From Gammaproteobacteria bacterium (GTDB taxonomy: Bacteria; Pseudomonadota; Gammaproteobacteria; Pseudomonadales; Moraxellaceae): 64,000 bases of DNA. Location: contig JAGWUI010000001.1 in the NCBI GenBank assembly GCA_028868515.1, forward strand, positions 218,111 to 282,110, given 5' to 3'. Under the pieces are notes generated by a model, which had not been told where the DNA came from, made no database searches, and saw only the letters and a program-made list of their open reading frames with translations. How positions within the stretch are numbered: the first letter of the stretch is position 1; the number at the start of each line of letters is the position of its first letter. Both the position numbers and the translations under genes were made by a program. Shown piece by piece: positions 62,377 to 64,000 of this stretch.

Positions 62377-62955
62377 CAGTCTCTCAAGCAACCTTGCCTT
62401 CACATCAACCCACTCCTCGTCAATCACACTAAAATAAACCGTATCACGCTGAAAATCATTCTGCACACACTTATGTTTACGCAGCACACCTTCACGCGTA
62501 GCACCAATTCGTGTAATGGCATTCTGTGAGCGTACATTCCGTAAATCTGTCTTTAATTCAACACGACGCATGTTCATTTGTTCAAACGCATACTGCATTA
62601 ACAAAAATTTGGCTTCAGTATTGATCGCGGTACGTTGAGCGGCTGGTGCAAGCCATGTATAACCAATTTCAACCACATGATCCCGAATACGCAAATCCAG
62701 ATATCGGGTACTGCCAACCACCTGATTAGTCTTTTGATCAATGAGACAAAAAGGAATTTGTCGATCTGTTTCAATCAGCCGATGCGCTGAAATAATCCAA
62801 TTTTGAACATCCTGTAAATCAGTAAAACAACCTCGTGGTAAAAAATCCCAATCTGTCGCATGCTGACCAACTTGTAGTAATTCATCTGCATGAATCAATT
62901 CAAGTGGCTCTAAACGAACGAATTGTCCCGTCAACGAAATTTTAGGATTTATCAT
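62362..62955 (-). CDS. GNAT family N-acetyltransferase (RimJ/RimL-like)
   Basis: A 197-aa acetyltransferase. The acetyl-CoA fold is visible as VEIGYTWLAPAAQRTAINTE, then AFEQMNMRRVELKTD and RNVRSQNAITRIGATREGVL, the pattern of the RimJ/RimL group. Such proteins acetylate ribosomal proteins or small molecules; the substrate here is unknown. ATG 62955 overlaps the diguanylate cyclase stop as ATGA, so the two are translationally coupled. Confidence 0.9.
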   Translation of the reverse strand: MINPKISLTGQFVRLEPLELIHADELLQVGQHATDWDFLPRGCFTDLQDVQNWIISAHRLIETDRQIPFCLIDQKTNQVVGSTRYLDLRIRDHVVEIGYTWLAPAAQRTAINTEAKFLLMQYAFEQMNMRRVELKTDLRNVRSQNAITRIGATREGVLRKHKCVQNDFQRDTVYFSVIDEEWVDVKARLLERLGLVN

Positions 62956-64000
62956 GATGATTGATTCCATGAACTCTCAAAATCTAAGCGCCCATTCTCA
63001 TGATCCGTTGCATCAAAAGGTGCTGAAACGACACTGTTCCGACCCAATCCTTTGGCTTGATACAGCGCAGTATCTGCCAGTTCAATCAGTTTTTCTTCCG
63101 ATTCATTTCCTTCCGGTTGCTCGGCAACACCGATGCTGACAGTAAGAGACAAATCAACGCCGCCAACACTCTTGATCGATAGACCTTCCACCAAACTACG
63201 CAGGCGCTCCGCTGCAATAACGGCATCATTTAATCGAGTTTCAATCAGTACTACTGCAAACTCCTCACCGCCGATGCGCGCCACGACATCAATTTCGCGT
63301 GATGATTGTCGACATAAATCAGCAATCGCGCGGATTACAAGATCCCCCGTAGGATGTCCATGTACATCATTGACTTGTTTAAAGTGATCGATATCCAACA
63401 ACATGAGGCAAACAGGATGCTTATAGCGATGACCGCGAATAATTTCTTGCTGGAGACGCTGCATAAAATGACGTCTGTTGCTGACACCCGTCAGATAATC
63501 AGTGTACGAAGCTTCTTTTAATGCAAGCTGTGACTCATAACGTAAACGGTAGTTTTGGGCAGAAAAATACAGCATGACCATCATTGCAATGCCTGCTGGC
63601 CACATCAGAATAATGTACTGAGGGTGTAAGAACTTGGGAGCAAAACCAAGCAAAGCAATAATTTGCGGAAAAATCGTAAATAAAAAAGTACAAGCAAGGT
63701 TTGCCGACAACGAAAAACCTTGGAACAAAAATAATGGAAAAAATAAAATAAATACAAACAATGCAAGGATATAGATCATACCATTCTGTAATTGGTTCAT
63801 AATTTCTATAAAAAGAAATTGCGCCAACAACCCAGAAATCAGACAGAATAACTCTAACAAACGTCTATTTTTAATATATTTAAATGCAGGAGCGACAAGA
63901 ATAAATAATAAAAAATATAATCGCAGCCCAATTGTGTTTTGCGCGCCAATGGAATCAATATAATAATCCCAGATCCATGAAACAGCACCTTGCAGCGCTA
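62952..64000 (-). CDS. membrane diguanylate cyclase, 5' end outside the window
   Basis: A GGDEF protein whose frame stays open to the right window edge, so the start lies beyond 64000. At least 349 residues are inside. The visible N-terminal part has about five membrane helices (for example RLYFLLFILVAPAF and MIYILALFVFILFFPLFLF), followed by a GGDEF domain (about the last 180 residues) with an intact active site GGEEF in VVARIGGEEFAVVL and a metal-binding Asp in LLDIDHFKQVND. It should make cyclic-di-GMP. The GNAT gene is coupled to its stop. Confidence 0.93.
   Translation of the reverse strand, partial: ALQGAVSWIWDYYIDSIGAQNTIGLRLYFLLFILVAPAFKYIKNRRLLELFCLISGLLAQFLFIEIMNQLQNGMIYILALFVFILFFPLFLFQGFSLSANLACTFLFTIFPQIIALLGFAPKFLHPQYIILMWPAGIAMMVMLYFSAQNYRLRYESQLALKEASYTDYLTGVSNRRHFMQRLQQEIIRGHRYKHPVCLMLLDIDHFKQVNDVHGHPTGDLVIRAIADLCRQSSREIDVVARIGGEEFAVVLIETRLNDAVIAAERLRSLVEGLSIKSVGGVDLSLTVSIGVAEQPEGNESEEKLIELADTALYQAKGLGRNSVVSAPFDATDHENGRLDFESSWNQSS

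Overview
The window is ordinary bacterial chromosome, dense in genes and of moderate to low G+C. Gene content and order point to the Gammaproteobacteria, family Moraxellaceae, most likely Acinetobacter or a close relative. This rests on recognised arrangements: a trpGDC cluster without trpE, a hisZ-purA pair, a pqiA split into two genes, sohB beside a YeaC-type gene and nadK, ybgC-tolQRAB-pal without cpoB, and adjacent thiolase and multifunctional beta-oxidation genes. I could not run a database search, so the genus is inference.

Layout. 1-8.1 kb: dapD, an uncharacterised gene, tRNA-Leu(UAG), a divergent SDR/tetR pair, ntrBC on the minus strand with an apparent sigma-54/NtrC control region, and rimO. 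8.2-16.5 kb: a PliG-like exported protein, the minus-strand operon pqiA1-pqiA2-pqiB-pqiC-MEKHLA, a MITE-like element just upstream of it, and a large M16 metalloprotease. 16.7-22.5 kb: a PAS/GGDEF/EAL protein, a small GhoS/DUF2622-like protein, an outer-membrane barrel plus an exported FMN-binding protein behind a palindromic promoter region, and a Pro-Arg-His tRNA operon. 22.6-38 kb: nadA, sohB, a YeaC-type gene, nadK, a YccA/Bax-inhibitor membrane protein, hisZ-purA, trpGDC, an Smr-domain gene, folE, a YcxB-like gene and polA. 38-46 kb: an FMN reductase, a PfkB sugar/nucleoside kinase, a Rieske protein, and the Tol-Pal envelope cluster. 46-53 kb: an acyl-CoA racemase/CoA-transferase divergent from an AraC regulator, a Cys/Gly-rich membrane protein, and the beta-oxidation pair. 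53-64 kb: small lipoprotein and DUF488 genes, a 3-hydroxyisobutyrate-dehydrogenase-like gene, a TetR-controlled SDR/Baeyer-Villiger monooxygenase/DUF4334 operon, a DUF4105 (Lnb) and DUF3015 pair, and a diguanylate cyclase running off the right edge followed by a GNAT acetyltransferase.

Accessory signals. No prophage, CRISPR array, integron or intact insertion sequence is visible. The most notable non-coding finding is a dispersed palindromic repeat of about 130 bp: two full-length copies in opposite orientation (21586-21714 and 59716-59845), a shortened variant (34378-34448) and a half copy (46179-46240), all four between convergent gene ends. A second, unrelated 208-bp element with 24-bp imperfect terminal inverted repeats lies 22 bp upstream of pqiA1. 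Two TetR-type operators sit in the -35/-10 spacers of divergently transcribed targets, and a two-palindrome operator region precedes the barrel/FMN-protein pair. These regulatory calls come from sequence pattern only.
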